In this document: positions 47,396 through 59,159 of the stretch, piece by piece
Numbering within the stretch: position 1 is the first letter of the stretch
Layout: each line of letters begins with the position of its first letter
Origin: Homarus americanus
Taxonomy: Eukaryota > Arthropoda > Malacostraca > Decapoda > Nephropidae
Length of the DNA: 64,000 bases
Assembly: GCF_018991925.1 (NCBI RefSeq)
Contig: NW_024737042.1
Location: 19,570,295 to 19,634,294 of the forward strand
Direction of reading: 5' to 3'
Program-made: the position numbers and the translations under genes
The notes under the pieces: generated by a model
Told to the model about the DNA's origin: nothing
Seen by the model: only the letters and a program-made list of their open reading frames with translations
Databases searched by the model: none

Positions 47396-48135
47396 TTAGT
47401 CAAGCATTGCATCATAATATTCCAGGAGCGTTTCGTCGCTCCCCTGTTTCCGAGTTACGATCCTGTGAATGGCGGTGATCGCATCCACGTGCTCGCCGGA
47501 GAGCTGCATCAAGTGACTAGTTAACTCATCTACCGTTTCCCAGTCTCTGTGTGCATTGTATATATGATCTGCTGTAGGCCACACAAGATGCTTTACTCTG
47601 AATTGTATTCGGCCGACTTCGTCTTCGTCTATCAGCTTGAGAGTTCGATCAACCTCTCTTAGCCACTTCACTGTCTCTGACCCTGTCCTACCGTCGCACT
47701 TAGCCATGGTCAACCCGGGCCCGAAACTAACTCCTGTTCTAGTAGTGTGCTTCTTAATCTCACACATTGTCTCTTCATGCTGTGTTTGATACCGTATCTC
47801 TACCCCGTCTAGTGCATCCCCCAACTGAGCTAAGTGTTGTCGATGTTCCCCCTCTAACCTGTCCACGTGGGTCTGATACTCCCCCTTAACTGTTGTAATT
47901 GTGTCTGATACTCCCCCCGTAACTGCTGAAATTGTGTCTGATACTCACCCATTAACTGTCGAGCATATGGCTCATACTCCCCCGTGACTTCCCCCTTTAA
48001 CCGATCCCTGCGTTCCTGATACTCCCCCTTAATTTTGTTCACCCTTGCCTGATACTCCCCCCTTACTTCCACAAACTCCTCTCTCAGCTGTACTAACCCC
48101 TGGCTGTCTCTCCCACTCTCCAGGTACAGTCTCAT
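47396..48135 (-). pseudogene. Gag of second Gypsy element, with GEYQ repeats
   Basis: Two open runs (48135-47854 and 47866-47396) offset by one frame. The N-terminal part has a 14-15 residue periodic repeat around GEYQxxxxxLRGEY (at least six copies), a likely long coiled coil. The second run contains SETVKWLREVDRTLKLI and ETLLEYYDAML, the capsid-type ending of Gypsy Gag. The probable start is the ATG at 48135. Confidence 0.75.
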
Positions 48136-49289
48136 TCAAGATTCTTCGAACACTGCTGGAGACAGCTGGCAACTCAAGGCCGTTTGTTTACTATAATACG
48201 TAGAAAAAATTATGAATGAAGGTAAAAGTGATCGGTGATTGGTTACTTAGTTCCCAGTTGCTAAATTAGTGGTTGGGCTTTGTTGTTTCGTATTATATTA
48301 TCCCTTTCTGCTGGTATATACTGTTAATTTGATTGTAAAATGAATAGAGTAATGGGCCAACCTATATGAATTTATGTTTAGACAATTAAACATCAGTAAA
48401 AATCGTTAAGTATGTTAAAGAACATCATGCATCGGGCACAGATGTGTGAAGGCTGTTTATGAGGTTGCCTGTTTATCATTAATTTATACTAATATTATCT
48501 TCAAACGTTTAATCCCTTTCGGGTAATTAATCCAGTTGTATGTAACCGATGCTTAACAGACTTCTTTCTAAAGACGCTGATTTCATGCAACACAAACTGC
48601 TGTTTTAATTCATCGGTTCACTGCTACCTGTAGTGTGTGTGCCTTAGCCTGTGTGTGTCAAAGCTTGTCTGTAAAAACAGTTGTATAAATTAAACAGTAT
48701 TATGAAGTTTATTTAATTAACTTATTTATTTTACATTCCCCGTGAGACATTGAAATAGAAATCTATATATAATGTTTTATTTGTTCTTCTACTTATTTAT
48801 GTTTTAATTATATGTCATGAAATGCACAGTTTTTACGAAATGAATGACTTTCAAATGCGATCCTGTGGTGAACCAGTTTAAAAACAAGGTTTTTTTTGCG
48901 GGCAAGCAATCAATAAACGAAATAAATGTATTTTTAAATATATAATAAGCTAAGTCTACTCAGATGACAATCGTAATGACAGTTGAAAGGTGTACAGCGA
49001 TACAATGCATATGCTACAGCATTAGCTATACCTTCAGTACTAGATTTCACTAATTAGTGTAATATTTTTTATAATAAATAAAAACGGCAAGGGACCCCGT
49101 TGAAATCGACTTTCTTCACGAGCGAGTGCACATGTTTCCATGCAAGTGTGCGTAAGTGTTGGAGCATTATTGCATGTTGTGAAATAATTGTGAGGTAACG
49201 TTGTAACATAGTTTGGTATTTTGGCAAGGATTTTTTCCCATTTCTTATAAATAAGTGGAGATAAAAATATGTACAAATACAACTATTAC
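48136..49289. other. AT-rich intergenic, no gene seen
   Basis: Unique-looking AT-rich DNA with no credible frame, terminal repeat or RNA gene. Confidence 0.6.
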
Positions 49290-49984
49290 CGAAGTTGTCT
49301 TAATGCGCGCTGCTCAGTCACCCAATGACAGTAGGCGGGAGGGGACGTACTACTGGGCCGCTCGCTCAGTCATTTGACTGCAGTTTGCACAGACAATTCT
49401 GATTAAAATACACAACACAGCACTTCACAGAACACTTCACTTCACAGCACAGCACTGTACACAGCATAGCACTTCACAACACTGTAAGTCCTGAGGCTTG
49501 TAGTCTGGCTGTAAATCCTTGGCGAAGCTGAAGACGAGACGCCATTAACACAGTCCGGCGGGAAGGCTGAATTCACTCTGAATCTCACTGAGAAATCTCA
49601 CTGTGCCATCTATGTTTGTCTTTGATACCAACAAAATGTTCTACACTACTGAGGGTATACACAAACACTTGTTATCTTGAAAAAAGGTTCTTATTCTCGT
49701 ACGGGAGATATACAGAGGAAACAAATAGACAGTGGGCTTCCACACCATAAGGACAAGCGATCTCCACTCTCTGTATCATTCTGCGCTGGCATGTACAGAT
49801 GCCAGCATTCACAAGCTGAATACATAATATGTAAATATGATAATTCACATACATAACATGGTGTATAATAAATGGAAATATTACATAGGATTAATACATG
49901 TTCTGTAATACTTTACTATACATAATTAATAGAGTAATATAAGAATACACAGCTTAAGGCACTACTTCGTGTCCATATTATACA
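49290..49984 (-). repeat. 3' LTR of third Gypsy element
   Basis: Shares ACCGAAGTTGTCTTAATG through ATATTATACA with 54873-55530. It has an extra CCGCTCGCTCAGTCATTTG stretch near 49358 that the other copy lacks. Confidence 0.9.
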
Positions 49985-49997
49985 CCTCCCTCCCCCC
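49985..49997 (-). promoter_or_regulatory. Polypurine tract of third Gypsy element
   Basis: GGGGGGAGGGAGG on the minus strand, directly before the LTR and overlapping the end of the integrase frame. Confidence 0.85.
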
Positions 49998-51124
49998 TAT
50001 ACGCTCATAGTTTCATCTTGAGCGGACCTTTTGTTTCTGAGTCGCTCGGACTTGCCGAGTACCGGGGCAGAAACACGAGGTGGGGATGGATTTACTGTAA
50101 AGACATCAACATTAGGGGGCTCTACTGGGTAAGGGTCAACACTTGGTAGCTCCACAGGTCGGAGGAAACGACGGTTCCTCCACCATACTCTACCACTAGG
50201 AAGACGCACTTGGTAGTCCCTGGACCGGCCAATACCCATGACAACCCCAACCTTGTCCCAGCGGTGAGATACTGGATCTTGAATCCTGACCTGCTGGCCG
50301 ATACTCAACCTGAGAAGGGGGCGGGCATGACAGTCGTACCGAGCAGCGACATCTGCGGCTCGTTCTGCTGCACAGCGGTCACATTCTTCAGTCTTGGCTT
50401 GCCATTCTTGAGAAAAAGACTTCGGGTGGGCAGGAACACAAGACCTGAGATGATGTCCGTATAGAACCTGGGCTGGGGAGCGTCCGGTGAAGTTCGGGGT
50501 GTTGCGTAACTCTAACAAACCTCGATCGAAGTCCTCGCAGTCGATATTTCCTGAGGGTGACACCTTAAGGATCAGGTGTTTAACAGTCTTGACTGCGGCT
50601 TCAGCGTGTCCATTCGCCTGGGGGTAGTGGGGCGAGGTCGCGACATGACGAACTCCCCAACGGTCCATGAAGTCCCGGAACTCGTGGCTGGTGAACTGGG
50701 GTCCTTCATCAGTCCTGAGACGGAGGGGAACACCAACTTCTCTGAAGTAATGTCTGAAATTCCGGATGGTAGCAGTAGCCGTTGTATCACTACCACAGGG
50801 GACGACAACAGGCCATCCAGACAATCGGGCGGCAATGACGAGGAAGGACTTCCCTGCCACTGCAAAGAAGTCGGCCGAGACAGACTCGAAGGGTCTTGAA
50901 GGGTTATCGTCGCACATTAAAGGTTCCTGTTGCTGGCTGGGTTGCAGAATCTGGCACGGCTCACAGTCACGGACGGTACTTGCAATGTCTGCGTCGATTC
51001 CGGGCCAAAATACAGTCTGCTTCGCCCGTCGCTTGGTGGCCTCCATTCCTTGATGGCTGTCGTGAAGGCGGGTCAAGGTACGGCGGCGTAGGGCAGCAGG
51101 AATGACTACTCGTGGACCATACAA
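49997..51124 (-). CDS. Integrase, unbroken 375-codon frame
   Basis: Zinc region LHDSHQGMEATKRRA, FWPGIDADI, DCEPCQ near 51065-50950. Core: first Asp in VSADFFAVAGKSFLVIA (near 50870), second in RLRTDEGPQFTSHEFRDF (near 50720), Glu in PQANGHAEAAVKTVKHLI (near 50600), so the D,D,E triad is present. The C-terminal end has GRSPAQVLYGHHLRS, and an SH3-like HRWDKVGVVMGIGRSRDYQVRLPSG near 50280. No stop or frameshift was seen over the domain, unlike the rest of the element. It is translated as part of Pol, so the ATG at 51124 is not a true start. Confidence 0.85.
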   Translation of the reverse strand: MYGPRVVIPAALRRRTLTRLHDSHQGMEATKRRAKQTVFWPGIDADIASTVRDCEPCQILQPSQQQEPLMCDDNPSRPFESVSADFFAVAGKSFLVIAARLSGWPVVVPCGSDTTATATIRNFRHYFREVGVPLRLRTDEGPQFTSHEFRDFMDRWGVRHVATSPHYPQANGHAEAAVKTVKHLILKVSPSGNIDCEDFDRGLLELRNTPNFTGRSPAQVLYGHHLRSCVPAHPKSFSQEWQAKTEECDRCAAERAADVAARYDCHARPLLRLSIGQQVRIQDPVSHRWDKVGVVMGIGRSRDYQVRLPSGRVWWRNRRFLRPVELPSVDPYPVEPPNVDVFTVNPSPPRVSAPVLGKSERLRNKRSAQDETMSV

Positions 51125-51163
51125 GACGAGGTCTCCGTCACAATAGAGGTCCTCGCGTATCTG

Positions 51164-52093
51164 TCAGTACGGGAGTAGCGATTCATGAAGGTCGTATCGG
51201 TTAGATAGAAATCCCTGGGACACACAGTCGACGAGCCGGATGTAGGAAGGGTCGGCCCGGGCTGCGGTGCGGAGATCTTCAAGGGTCTTGTCTGCATCCA
51301 GTGCTGTAGACTCTTCTGATGTGAAGACGGCCTTCAATGAGACTACTGACTTGATGGATGCGGCAACTGTAGAACACAACATTTCGTCCTCTGGGGTGGG
51401 GCGACTGACAGGGGCGCGGGACAGAGCTTCCGGGATGCGCAGCAGCTTACCCGCACGCCACACAGCCGTGAAGAGATAAGGCGAGAGCTTCTCTTTCAAA
51501 CGTTGGAGGCGAGGATTCTCTACTGCATCCAAAGAGTAGTGATTGATAATAGGTACAAGAGGGCGATGATCCGTGAAGAGGGTGAAGTGCTGAAGTCCTA
51601 TCAGGTAGAAGCAGCACTTCGCCATCGCCCAGACAGCACCTAACATCTCCAGCTCAATCGTGGCATATCGGGTCTCGGCGTCCGTCAGGAACCGGGATCC
51701 ACACTGAATTAAGCGGAGTTGTCCACCGCCATGGTCCTGCAGAAGGGCGTAACCAACGCCGTAGAGTCTGGAGGCGTCAGTCTGGAGGACGGTGGGTAGG
51801 GCTGGGTCGTAACAGGCGAGGACAGGTGGACTTAAGAGGGCCTGCTTGACTCGCTGGAAGGCCTCTTGATGATCTGGGGTCCACAGGAATGTCCTCCTGG
51901 GGCTCAGCAGGGGGCGTAACGGCTGAGGTGCGGCGGAGATTTCAGGTGAGAATTCAGCCAGTTGATTGACCAGGCCCAAAAAAGAATGGAGGTCTGTCAG
52001 GTTGGCAGGGGTTGGAAAATCCCTGATTCCACTAAATTTCTCCGGGTCAGCTGCGATACCTGATGCTGAGAGAGTGTGCCCACAGAAGTTCAC
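51164..52093 (-). pseudogene. RT C-terminal and RNase H of third Gypsy element
   Basis: Begins FCGHTLSASGIAADPEK (RT thumb), FLGLVNQLAEFSPEI, then RNase H: PTVLQTDASRLYGVGYALLQ, YATIELEMLGAVWAM, FTLFTDHRPLVPI. The last box reads IPEALSRAP where (A)DALSR is usual, replacing the final catalytic Asp by Glu. The frame ends at 51164 and integrase begins just beyond. Confidence 0.88.
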
Positions 52094-52149
52094 TGATGGT
52101 GCGGCGACTACAAACTTGTCAGCGTTGAGGGTAATCCCGTACTTTCGAC

Positions 52150-52908
52150 ATCAGGTGAGAACTTCATATATTCGGGAGAGGTGGGCACAGTAGTCTTCGT
52201 CATGGAGTAAAATATTATCACTCACCTTGACACAATTCGTGACTCCTTGAAGGGCCGCGTCACCACGTGACAGAATGCATCGCCCGTAGCGGCGAATCCC
52301 ATGGGGCCTCTGCAATACTGATATCCTCCATATGGTGTAATGAATGTCAAATGCTGGTCTTTGGCCAACTCGATCTGCCAATAACCACATAAGGCGTCCA
52401 TCGTTGTAAAAAATTTCGCTTTCGGGTCCACATTTCGAACAGCTGCGAAGGGTATGGGTGAAGGGTGGGCTGGACGGGAAACTTGCTGGTTAAGTTTTGA
52501 CAGATCGGTGGTGATCCGTACTCCACCACGAGGTTTGGCGACGGGGACGAGAGGGTGGCACCAAGGTGAAGGTTCGTCTCCGGCCGGCTTGATGATTCCC
52601 TGAGCAACCATGGAGTCAAGCTCTTGTCTAACTAGCTCCTTGTAGGCGTGAGGAATCAAACGAGGGGTGTGGATGGCAAAAGGTGTGGCACCATCCTAAA
52701 GATGAATTTTCATAGGTGGACCCACCATCGACTTGAGTGGTGTGGATCCTAAAGATTTCTTCGTAACCAACACGTCAGCAAACTCGTTGAGAAGGTAAGC
52801 TCTTGCATCAGAAGGGGACGTGTTAGTAGAGATAGGGAGTTCCTTCAACCTGTTCACATGGGTGACCTTTAAAATAGGTTTGGGGAATTCCTTGGAAATA
52901 ATGGCCAA
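52150..52908 (-). pseudogene. RT N-terminal half of third Gypsy element
   Basis: Open 52659-52222 after a break at 52696. It carries LDSMVAQGIIKPAGDEPSPWCHPLVPVAKPRGGVRITTDLSKLNQ, FFTTMDALCGYWQIEL and FITPYGGYQYCRGPMGF. In the next frame CVKVSDNILLHDEDY near 52225-52190 occupies the place of the YVDD box and reads V-S-D-N. The second catalytic Asp is thus Asn, and a frameshift sits beside it. The RT is inactive as read. Confidence 0.85.
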
Positions 52909-52926
52909 CTCTTGACAATGGCCATA

Positions 52927-53610
52927 TTATAAAAGCGGAGTCGGGATCCCATCATGAACATCAATCCGGGCTGAGCACGACTGCTTACCAAAGGTAAGAG
53001 TAGCCCAGAAAGATCCCAAAGCTGGAGCCATCTTCGAACCATCAGCTATCAGTTTCGTTGTCTGAGGAGGGGGCTGTAGGTTGCTCCAGGGTATTCCCAA
53101 ACTTGCTAAGTGTTGTGGACCAATTACTGAGACGTCAGCACCGGTGTCAGGTAACATCTGAAGACTGGATGACAAGTTACCGTAAGAAATGACGACACTA
53201 ATGTGCTGGGGCGTCGTGTCTGTGGAACAATGTACACGACGGCAGGAACGAATGGGCACAGCATCTTGATGCTTGCCAGAAGGAGGGGGCATGCCAGCAC
53301 TACCTGATGATGACTTCTTGGATCCTTGGTGGTGTCCTTTATGTGTCTTCTTACGACAACATTTGTCATAATGGCCCACACGACCACAAAGTCTGCACTG
53401 AACTTTGCTAGCAGGGCATTTGACTGTGTAAGTCCAGTGACCCTGGCGGTCGCAACTTCTGCACACGCTTTGAGCAGCTGGGCACTGGGAGGCATCATGC
53501 TGTCTCGTGCAGCTGTTACACAAAGCTGCTGCTGAAGGTGTAGCTCGAGGGTGAGGGGTGGGGTTACCTTGCTGCTTCTTACCCTTTCTGTAGGAAGACA
53601 CCTCTCTCAC
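52927..53610 (-). pseudogene. Nucleocapsid knuckles and protease of third Gypsy element
   Basis: A 227-codon run with three knuckles: CNSCTRQHDASQC, CRSCDRQGHWTYTVKC and CRLCGRVGHYDKCC (near 53510-53340). The first two have non-standard spacing (H one residue early; six residues before the last Cys). The retropepsin site LPDTGADVSVIG near 53150-53115 is intact. The run is open; breaks lie just outside it. Confidence 0.88.
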
Positions 53611-53658
53611 CTGGTCAGGTTGTGAGCATAAAGCTGAAGTCGCACACCTGGCGGCCTC

Positions 53659-54672
53659 TTACGCTCGACATTTTGTAACTACATCTTGAAGGGAGGAAGT
53701 GGGGTCAAGTGAAATGAGATGCTGAACTAGCTCTTCATCTCGAATACCCGTTGAAATAAATATCTTGAGTTGTGTCTCTTCACAGACTTGAGAATTTCCA
53801 GGACAAACATCAACTTCCTCTGAACATCTTTTCAGTCTTACAAAAAATGCATCAAAAGATTCTCCATGAAGCTGCTTACATTGGAGGAGTTCTCTTCTTC
53901 TAAGTGCTTCGTTGCGCTGTCCCTTAACATTTTCCTGTAACTTGTCAAGCACGGCCTCTACAGTCAGAGTTGTCGTAGGAGGCACTTGAAGTGTGTGCTC
54001 GAGAGTACGTTGTGTCTCTAAGGACAAGCACATACGAAGCTGTATCATCTGCTTAGGCTGTGGTAAACTTGACAGGTCAACCATTGTTGCATAGTCTTGC
54101 CAACGTCGATGCCATTCCCGAAATATCTGATAAGAAGCGTCAGACTTCAGAGAGGGAGGCGTTTGTGCTGCAGCCTTTTGAGGAATTGTTGAACCGACTC
54201 TGGGAAATGAGGTACCAGTACCTCTAGTCGTATCAGCATTAGTAGTAGCAAAAGAATCTTGTATAGTAGATCGTTGTGGGGAGGCTAACAGGGAAATCAA
54301 GACTTCAAATCTGGCTTGATCCTCTCTTCTTCTCAGGTCATCCTCACTTCTACGTATATCTTCTAGTTCTCTGCGTCTTTGTTCATCTTCGTGGCGTCGT
54401 CTTTCAGACTCTCTCTACCGAATTTCTTCCTCTTCTCTCCTTGCAACATAGTCCTGGCGTCGAGAAGTTTCCATCCACTTAATCAGTTGAAGGAGGTCTG
54501 TGGACGCAGGCACCGCAGGAGAGCTTGCTCGTGACGAACGAGGAGATTCTGTGGGTGATTGGGCGTTGTCACTGTGGGGAGCGTGGGGCTTGAGTGTGGG
54601 TGGGGCGAGGTCTCCCAAACTTAAACTTATAACCCCATCGTCCAGGGTATCATTTTGATCCCTGTGAGACAT
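53659..54672 (-). pseudogene. Gag of third Gypsy element
   Basis: Starts at ATG 54672 (MSHRDQNDTLDDG). The same frame continues past a TAG near 54416 into an Arg/Glu-rich helix (RRRELEDIRRSEDDLRRRED) and a capsid region, FREWHRRWQDYATMVDLS, LRMCLSLETQRTLEHTL, CKQLHGESFDAFFVRLKR, to a TAA near 53659. Both stops look like simple substitutions. The DAFFVRLKR ending is typical of this Gypsy group. Confidence 0.85.
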
Positions 54673-54872
54673 GCCGACAGCTTCTGTACTCTATCTGTGA
54701 GAGAGACCGGGTCAACCCCTCGTAATCTATGCACAGAATTACAGAAGTCTAAAGTAATACGCAAGAATTTAATATAAAGTGGGCCTGTGAGTGTGTGTGT
54801 GTGTGTATGGCTCGTTGCCGGGAGGCTTGGCGTGCTGCCAGACGTAGAGGCAGCTCAGCGCAAGTGCAACTG

Positions 54873-55530
54873 AACCGAAGTTGTCTTAATGGGCGCTGCT
54901 CAGTTACCCAATGACCGTAGGCGGGAGCGGACGTACTGCTGGGCAGTTTGCACAGACAATTCTGATTAAAATACACAACACAGCACTTCACAGCACAGCA
55001 CTGTACACAGCATAGCACTTCACAACACTGTAAGTCCTGAGGCTTGTAGTCTGGCTGTAAATCCTTGGCTAAGCTGAAGACAAGACGCCATTAATACAGT
55101 CAGGCGGGAAGGCTGAATTCAATCTGAATCTCACTGAGAAATCTCACTGCGCCATCTATGTTTGTCTTTGATACCCCCAAAATGTTCCACAATACTAAGG
55201 GTATACACAAACACTTGTTATCTTGAAAATAGGTTCTTATTCTCGTACGGGAGATATACAGAGGAAAGAAATAGACGGTGGGCTTCCATACCATAAGGAC
55301 GAGCGATCTCCACTCTCTGTATCACTCCGTGCTGGCATGTACAGATGCCAGCATTCACAAGCTGAATACATAATATGTAAATATGATAATTCACATACAT
55401 AACATGGTGCACAATGAATGGAAATATTACATAGAATTAATACATGTTCTGTAATACTTTACTATACATAATTAATAGAGTATTATAAGAATACACAGCT
55501 TAAGGTACTACTTCGTGTCCATATTATACA
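54873..55530 (-). repeat. 5' LTR of third Gypsy element
   Basis: Partner of 49290-49984; shorter by about 37 bp because of internal deletions. Confidence 0.9.
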
Positions 55531-58500
55531 GCGCCATGCTTTTTTAGAGTCTACACGTGTACCAGAGACGTTTTTAGAGTCCCCATTGAACCAAAAAATC
55601 ACCTTTGTCAGGCCAACTGTGAACCTGTAAGGACTTGGGAGTTTTTTATGTTCCCAACAACTTGTTAACCCCTGAATGACTCATGAAGGTGATTGTTGGG
55701 TCGACGGTCGATGGATCTTTTGTGAAGTTTGTGGCTATTTCTGGTTCTTATTGTTGCAGACATGTCTCTCTATTTGCCAAACGTAAAAGTTCCCGACTCT
55801 CTCAGGTAAATATTGTGTCCTGTCACTGCCCTTTCTTTCTGTCTATGGAAGTCGGGGTTGTCAGCAATAAGTTGATCTCTTCTAAATATGAAATTGAATG
55901 GGGCATAACTGTCTAATATCAAAAGTGAATTCCTTTTTCCTCCCTTCCTCTTGTCCTCACAAGACTATAGATTCAGTACTTCCGGTTATACAATGTTCTT
56001 ATTATAACATGGAATGTAGATTGTGATTTTGATAAATTGAAGGGAGCTGTGAATAAGTGCATATATATGCTTAAAACACGGACAATCTTCTTATGTGTGG
56101 CTGGGAGCAACAGCACCACTCTGTTTACGTGTTTCTCGTATTAAACCCCATAGCTTGTCCCAGCGGTTTATTGGTCATAGTAGAGTGAGAGAGAGACACA
56201 AAAAATATTTGTTACTGCGTTAGGGGGATTTTCTGGGACGCGGGTTTTTGGAACATTATGGTTCTTGGGACTATTTCAGCCTTCAGGGAGACGGTGGGCC
56301 AAGTTCTACGAGCTCCTAGCCATCTCCGTCATGGTGCTCAGTATATTCAAGAAAAGAAATGGCACAACATTAAGAAGTTGTGACGACATGTAATTGAATA
56401 AGGGGGGAGGGGCATGTGTTGGCGTGGAGTCAGTTACAGCAAAGTTTAATACAGTTCTGACTGCCACTCCGCTGGGATGCTTCGTTACAACTCATTGTGT
56501 TGTCTTGTCCTGTTGATGGTTGCCTCTTGTATAAGGGAGTGAAATAGACAATTTAGTCTTTTGCCTTTTATGACCTCAGGATTACACCGTTTGTGTGGAA
56601 TAATGACCATATATAAACATACGGGTATTACTAACTCTGAAACCAACACAGGCATGGGAAATATAAAGCATTTTTCTAGACAGTTCCTTAGTTATATTCG
56701 TTACACTCACTGTCTAGATTTTTGTCAAAGCGACTTTGGAGAGTTAAGAACGTGTGTATATATGGAGCACACGTTGTGGAGAGGAGGGGCGGGGAGGGGG
56801 GGAAGGGTAGGGGAGGCAATTGAGGGGTGATGAGACTGGGGCGTTAGATAAGAGAGAAAAGGAGGGGAGGGGAAAGCCCGTGAGGGGAAAGAGAGAGAGG
56901 GCGAGTGAGTCAATAAGTCTTGCTTCTTTAATTTTTTTTATACTGGTCGTGGCTCGTGAGAGAGGTTTGTAATACCGAGGTTTTTCATCAGGTGAAGCCG
57001 CTCATTAGGTCTTCTTGAGGGTAAGCCGGGATAATAAGGTGGTCCTTGAGGAGGTGCGTCCTCCTCGTCAGCTGGGGATCTGAGGCCGCGGGACACACAG
57101 GCTCTCAGTCAATGTTTGTTAATGAGTTCCAGATGAAGGAGGATTAACCATAGGGGGATTTTGTTCTTTCTTGTAATCTCTCCCACGACAACCCACATGC
57201 GTCTCATCCCTTGTTAGTACCGGAGGTGGTGGGCTAAGATGGGTGTCTCCTGTTGACCCACTGTGTGAAAAACGTTCTGTTTTTTCAGTTTCAGAAATCC
57301 ACCGCGGGGTGGTGGGTGATGCGCGTTATGAGAAACCTTTCATTTACTGAGTGCAAACCTCACCTTTGGAAGACTCGGGAAGGCCAGGTAATATCTCAAG
57401 CTAGATATACCTTCAAAATATCCCTACACTGTTTTATTTCTCACATATTGTCACCATGTCCTATGTTTTAATTTATTTTTAACAGAGTCACTACTTTCTA
57501 ACTTTTTCTAACATAGTCTCTGGGCTACATTTTTCTAATACAGTATATACACATTGTATTTATCTATTTTTCTCTTATTTATACAGTGTACTCTGTTTGT
57601 CTAACATATAACAATTGTGATTTTTTCGAAAACATTCTATTTAATTAAACATAAATACATATACATATATATGTAGGCCTGTGGCTTGTTGGCCTGTGAG
57701 GAGTGAGACTTGTCAGTATACAGTCTCACTAAATATTAATTTGCCTGTAGTTATTTAGAGTCCCGTTGATAGCAGTAAGATGCCGGAGACTGTCGATAAT
57801 TATATTCCAACAGAACGGTCACTTCTTCCACAAAAGGGGGGTAAATTATACACAAGACTGGTGTATATGTACTGTGTGATATTTATAAGTCTAAATACTG
57901 TACAGTTAATTAGACTGGCCCCGTGATCTATTACTGGGTTCTTGGTGTGGGTCGCGCTGTAACCGAGGCGGCTCTGTGTTAGGCAAGCCCGAACTGAGGT
58001 GGTCCAGGTGTAGATCTTTACTCAAAGGGGTCCAGTTCAAGTCTGACAAGGGGCTTGGCTATATCACGCCCGTAGAGAGTAATTCCTGCACTCGCCACCA
58101 GAGCTATCTATGAGTCAAGCTTCTAGAAGGTTCTCGAAGGAAAAAGTAGTCGTCTCCTTGGAATGCCAAGCAAAACTACAGTCAGCGGTGTTTACCTACC
58201 TTGTATAAGCAACCGGCTGGTAAATGATCCCTTTGACCCATGAATCACTCTCAACTGGCGGTGCCATCATCTACAGTATATATTACTTAATTAGCTGACT
58301 GACATACTTGACTCATTGCAAGTGTAAAGCAAAGTATCCAATTACAACAGATAAGCAATCTATTCAGTGTTTAAAGAAATGCTTACTATTGAGAGAGAGA
58401 GTTGCATTATACTGCGACATTCGGAATAGACAAAACATCCGCGGAATGTTTAATACGGCTATAACGTATGAACAACCTTTACCCTCTACAGGTCATTGAA

Positions 58501-59150
58501 GACAGACAGACATACATACATACATACATACATACATACATACAAAATAGGATTTTTGATGGTAGACCAATCTAGTCTTAGATGCTAAAGGAAAAATTGT
58601 TCATGAAAATTATAAATATATTTACAATAATATACACACACAAAAGTAATATAATAATTAAGTTTACTAGGGGAGTATCATGATCTGCCGACACCTGAAC
58701 ATCAGGTACAACACAACAGCTCTGCTGACGAGTTTTCAGTCGTGGTGTATGGAGGCGAGAGGTCGACCGGAGTACAGAGGAGTTCCAGCTCCCCCGAACA
58801 GCATACTCAAGGGATGGGGGTTAGAATTAAGTCGCCCCTGAACTGGGATCCGGTAAACTCTGGTCTGCTTGCCTCCGCGAGTCCCCACGACTGGACAATT
58901 CAGGTGATATATGTCCCCCTTAAAGGACAAGGACTAACGAACACTGACGTCTCTCACTCACGACCCTTGACGTAGGTAGAGTCCCCCTAAACAACATACC
59001 AACAAATAATATTTTGCTAAAATTCCTACAACAATAATAACACCCAACATGTTAACATAATACCTCAACAATCAACATAGACATGTACCATAAACCAACA
59101 AAACATAAACAAATAAAACAGAATATAATATAGACAAATCAGTAATAAAA
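55531..59150. other. Intergenic, no gene seen
   Basis: Mostly unique-looking sequence with a purine-rich patch (56780-56910) and a (CATA)n at 58502-58545. Frames of 60-90 codons here (for example 55683-55916) have no recognisable motif. Confidence 0.6.
58502..58545. repeat. (CATA)n microsatellite
   Basis: About ten CATA units after two GACA units. Confidence 0.95.
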
Positions 59151-59159
59151 GTGAATGGT

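Larger units (their letters stand above)
43254..48135 (-). mobile_element. Ty3/Gypsy retrotransposon, second lineage (LTRs not found)
   Basis: Minus-strand order is Gag, CCHC knuckle, protease, RT-RNase H, integrase: the normal Gypsy order. No LTR pair was recognised on either side (checked 41900-43250 against 48136-49280 by eye), so either the LTRs are diverged or this is an internal fragment. Each domain is described separately. Confidence 0.85.
49290..55530 (-). mobile_element. Ty3/Gypsy retrotransposon, third lineage, with both LTRs
   Basis: LTR-like repeats at 49290-49984 and 54873-55530 bound a minus-strand element in the order Gag, three knuckles, protease, RT, RNase H, integrase. TGTATAATATGG starts both LTRs on the minus strand, and a polypurine tract (minus GGGGGGAGGGAGG, 49997-49985) abuts the downstream one. 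I could not find matching target duplications (flanks ...ACTATT and GCGCCATG). The element may therefore have recombined with another copy, or I have the inner LTR boundary slightly wrong. Confidence 0.9.

Noticed and set aside
43254..48135. The 42385-43012 array as the missing 3' LTR
   Set aside because: No matching sequence was found upstream of Gag (48136-49280), so it cannot be called an LTR.
55683..55916. Possible 77-codon gene
   Set aside because: No motif, no homologous copy in the window and no codon or splice evidence.
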